Assembly (NCBI GenBank): GCA_963920665.1
Contig: OY987272.1
Span: forward strand, 10,731,001-10,795,000
Source of the DNA: Straminergon stramineum
Lineage: Eukaryota > Streptophyta > Bryopsida > Hypnales > Calliergonaceae
Direction: 5' to 3'
Length of the DNA: 64,000 bases
This document shows, piece after piece, positions 61,203 through 64,000 of the stretch. The position numbers and the translations under genes are program-made. The notes under the pieces were generated by a model. That model was not told where the DNA came from, did no database searches, and saw nothing but the letters and a program-made list of their open reading frames with translations. The stretch's first letter is position 1. Each line of letters starts with the position of its first letter.

Positions 61203-62049
61203 TAAAGATAGTATGTCCATAGAGATGCATGGGACAAAGCCCAACTTAAGTCCATATCACAACAAGAAACAACCAACAAATTTGGATTTAAGCAACAAAA
61301 ATTTATTAGTTGAAAAATGGTTCAACAACAATTGATTGGGATTAGCTCCTTCTTTTTATATGAATCCGTTATCCAACCCAAGAACAATATCGATACACCT
61401 TCTATGACTATCCACTATATACAAGCTATTGTGGTTATCCAGGGCTAGATGATCCTTAATGCATCCTTTGTCCCTAATTGCATCATCTATACATTTGCCA
61501 AGGAAATCTTTGTAGTGGGTCATTGCAAGAAACACTTGTTGTTTTTGGCTCAAAACAGTCTTAGAACTACAATAGTGTGACATGTTGAAACCCCCAAAAT
61601 AGGTCACCCAAAAATACAAGGTTAAATGGTAAAACGGCATAACATGCATAACACCAATGAATTTGCAGATTCTCAAAATTTCCTATACAATTTTTAAAAA
61701 TTAATTCTAATGTGGTTTTCTCTCCAAGATTTCGTGTATTCAAGATTCATTTCTAAGAACCCTCAACGCAAGAAAATCAAGATTTGCCATGGATAGCCTT
61801 TGCACAAAATCTTCAATAGAAAAATTATTATCATTCATTTTCATAGTCGGATTTTAGACACTAAAACTAGGCTTCAAAAGGAATTTTTCAAAAATATAAA
61901 CTAATAAATAGAGGAATTTTTTAAAGTTTTATTTAACTTCAAAACATTGTCGACACCAAAATTTGGTGCCTCGGGCATTTAGGGGTTAAGGGATTTAATG
62001 GGCTAGGTTTGACAACATGGTTTTTTTTTGCTTTTCAGTGCTAGATTAA
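61203..62049. other. AT-rich DNA with repeat ends
   Basis: 61514-61535 carries a GCAAGAAACACTTGTTG terminus, and 61976-61989 carries CATTTAGGGGTTAA, a right end of the TTAA-bounded type. Partners were not found. No gene. Confidence 0.4.
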
Positions 62050-62300
62050 ACCAAAAAAAATAATTTGGCTAAAACATAGCAACACAACATGAAGGTTTTT
62101 GCTAGAAAACTTAGAATTAAAAATAATCTTGGATGAAATTGCCAAATTGTGGATGAAAACATAATTATGGACATAAGATATGTGCTAATGTGATATTCTC
62201 CATCCAATAAGTGGATGAATGTTGAAATTTGGAGCATGGGTCTAACATTTTACATCGCCCCTTTGGCACTTCATTAAAAATGAAAAAAAAACACCAAAAA
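62050..62300 (+). repeat. Dispersed repeat family D, copy 3
   Basis: CTTGGATGAAATTGCCAAAT, GATATGTGCTAATGTGATAT, GTGGATGAATGTTGAAATTT and CTTTGGCACTTCAT occur in the same order as at 53830-54065, again ending A-rich. Confidence 0.65.
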
Positions 62301-62660
62301 TCAAACCCTGTTTGACAGACATTGGGGTCGCTTTAGCAACTGGGTTGGCTTGGTTTCCTGGGCTCTTCCCCTTTTTGGAAATACTTCAATTTGTGCCTCC
62401 CCCCCAAAAAATAAAAAATAAAAAATAAAAAATAAAAGCGCCCCCAATTAAGAATAACTACCCTACGAGACATCACCCGTTGACACAGAGCCTGGCCCAC
62501 AATGCCGGGGAGTGGCGTTGACTCTCAACCCACCACGTGTCCTTCCCCCTCCCAGTTCAAATTACAAATCCCCCGCCACTTCTCTCCCGCTCTTCCCTTG
62601 GGTTTTCGCGCCTTCTAAAATCTAGGATCTTGAAATGTACATTTATGGAACGTTTGTAAG
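62301..62660 (+). promoter_or_regulatory. Promoter-like GC-richer region
   Basis: Composition rises sharply after an (AAAAAT)n run at 62406-62437. CCACGTGTCC near 62532 contains the CACGTG core of plant G-box/ABRE elements. This suggests a promoter for a plus-strand gene starting near 62.6 kb, but none was confirmed. Confidence 0.35.
62406..62437. repeat. (AAAAAT)n microsatellite
   Basis: About five AAAAAT units next to the promoter-like region. Confidence 0.85.
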
Positions 62661-62666
62661 TTAGTT

Positions 62667-62736
62667 ATGTCCCGGGCCTGGGAACGGTTGCTTGGTGTTT
62701 CTCAGTTCAATATCCGCCGTCGATTTGCATCGTCAG
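62667..62736 (+). CDS. Possible first exon, unidentified
   Basis: An ATG at 62667 opens MSRAWERLLGVSQFNIRRRF followed by ASS and a possible donor (CAG|GTTGTA). The Arg-rich amphipathic N-terminus would suit a mitochondrial presequence. It lies just downstream of the promoter-like region. No confirmed second exon was found, and a minus-strand gene occupies 63740-64000, so this is tentative. Confidence 0.2.
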
Positions 62737-63739
62737 GTTGTACATTTCTGCCAGTGTTTGGATTCTGGGCCCCTTGGATTTGTTGGTTTGTGCCTAAATT
62801 TGAATCTGAGGGATTTGGGGTCAAGGTACCACATTCGATTGCTTTGTTTTACCCTTCTTCATGCTCTTTGGATATAATTGTTTTGTAAAATTTATTACTA
62901 AAGCATCAATGCATTTAGAATAGCTTCAGTGCGTGTGCAATTGGGTAATTGTTGGAGAGATTGATCCACCCATCCATGTTTAGTGACTAATTTTAGAATT
63001 TTGAATCGTATCTTCAGTTTCTGAAGTTTGAAGTCGTTGGGGAAATAAAATGATAACTTTAGTCAAGATCCTCCTGTGGATGAAGAGTTTTCTGGGGGTA
63101 GCTCCTACTAATTACGCCACATAGGGACATACACAGAGAGTGCAACCTTGATGCCTCTGAAATTGGTCCACATGAACTTTTCCAAAATGATTGTAAACTG
63201 AAATCCAGGTCGTTTGGAAGCTGTAAGAAAAGATAGTCCAAACATCCATTGACAGCACTTGCCAGGATTACTTAGGTATCGACTGGTTCCGTTATTTGTC
63301 AACGCAGAAGTAAGGCTCCGATTATGCACCTATGCAAATCCAATAAATTGAAGGGGGTCCCGGCCTTGCACATCTCTCAATACAAACAAAATATTCCCAA
63401 CCTCTGCAATCAATGGCATGGTGTAAGCTGTTAGAATTACACCAGTTTTGTCACGGGTCTACTACCAAAGTATGACGGACGATGATGCATAGATTGTAAG
63501 CTTCCTCTAAGTCTGTAAGACCGATGACAGGCCTTGCAATGACTATATTACGATGGAGGCCTTGCGTGGTAAGGTATCGATGAATAAAGGAGCTCAATTC
63601 TCTTTAAAATGAAAAGATTTGGAATATGAAAGGTTCCCAATCCATAATTCTTTCAGTTCACTACAATGAAATTAATACCTAAGGTTTTGTTGGCAGTTCC
63701 AGTGCGATGTGAATCCTTGTAAGCGAAGCCCATTCACTT
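62737..63739. other. Mixed-composition DNA between edge genes
   Basis: No exon could be confirmed on either strand. Part of 63100-63739 may be the 3' UTR of the minus-strand gene that ends at 63740. Confidence 0.3.
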
Positions 63740-64000
63740 CTAAAACCATGTCCGGAGCTTCTTGGATAGGTCTTTTGTTTCAACTTGATCCAGCTTTGAT
63801 GCAAATATGAAGTCATTTTCACTCAAGCCCCCTGCACATGCCAATTACGGATAATTAGACAAGGCAACATTCAACCATTCACAACCATGCTTTTCTAGCT
63901 CTTGCCCCTTAGTACTAGTATGTGAAGCTGAAAATAACCACTGCCCATGGTTCGTAGGAAATATAACATCTTGCAGAGAAAACTCAGTGCTTGAGTAATG
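63740..64000 (-). CDS. Two terminal exons of an unidentified gene, continuing past the window
   Basis: On the minus strand an open frame enters from 64000 and runs to a likely donor at 63886 (HYSSTEFSLQDVIFPTNHGQ and onward). It joins at phase 1 to a last exon 63831-63740 reading GLSENDFIFASKLDQVETKD, then LSKKLRTWF and TAG. A pyrimidine-poor TGTGCAG acceptor precedes 63831. The codon content looks genuinely coding rather than AT-driven. I do not recognise the family; the tail is hydrophilic with no membrane segment. The upstream portion lies outside. Confidence 0.5.

Overview
The window is nuclear DNA from a land plant. It shows multi-exon genes with GT..AG introns of roughly 70 to 880 bases, a chloroplast-targeted fatty acid desaturase, plant-type kinetochore and cohesin subunits, and long AT-rich tracts packed with plant transposon families (PIF/Harbinger, CACTA, Mutator-like, LINE, SINE and several foldback families). 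The clade cannot be fixed from sequence alone. The short introns and a desaturase whose central loop departs from the seed-plant pattern as I remember it hint at a non-seed plant, but this is weak inference.

Three complete protein-coding genes could be rebuilt exon by exon, all on the minus strand. SKA1 (3073-6048, 9 exons, 264 aa) is a kinetochore-microtubule coupler. FAD6 (17343-20063, 8 exons, 436 aa) is the plastid omega-6 desaturase with all three histidine boxes. A RAD21/SYN-type cohesin kleisin (43312-50840, 16 exons, about 906 aa) has both conserved termini. Two of the three, SKA1 and RAD21, act in chromosome segregation, but they lie about 37 kb apart and nothing shows co-regulation. 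A fourth gene enters from the right edge on the minus strand (terminal exons 63740-64000) and is unidentified. An open frame of at least 318 codons at the left edge (26-982, plus) is also unrecognised.

Between the genes the DNA is AT-rich and is a layered transposon graveyard. Region by region: 0-2.6 kb, unknown ORF then AT-rich DNA; 2.6-6.4 kb, SKA1; 6.5-16.3 kb, a 760-base giant hairpin, a SINE with a perfect 12-base target duplication, and a Mutator-like element inside an older repeat; 16.3-21.6 kb, FAD6 and flanks; 21.7-28.3 kb, two sister TTAA-bounded MITEs, a tandem repeat and a foldback; 28.4-35.6 kb, a decayed PIF/Harbinger element carrying a CACTA-type MITE and a GC-rich LTR-like insertion; 35.6-42.7 kb, clustered repeats and a larger TTAA-bounded element with another foldback inside it; 42.7-52.2 kb, RAD21 and its GC-rich upstream region; 52.6-62.3 kb, a 141-base tandem duplication, another TTAA-bounded element, and a LINE reverse transcriptase relic split by a 1017-base CACTA-type element; 62.3-64 kb, a promoter-like region and the edge gene.

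No rRNA, tRNA, CRISPR array or bacterial-type feature was seen. The most unusual signal is the TTAA-bounded inverted-repeat family (four copies with both ends visible), whose termini and target preference resemble piggyBac-like elements. The nested insertions give an unusually clear relative chronology.
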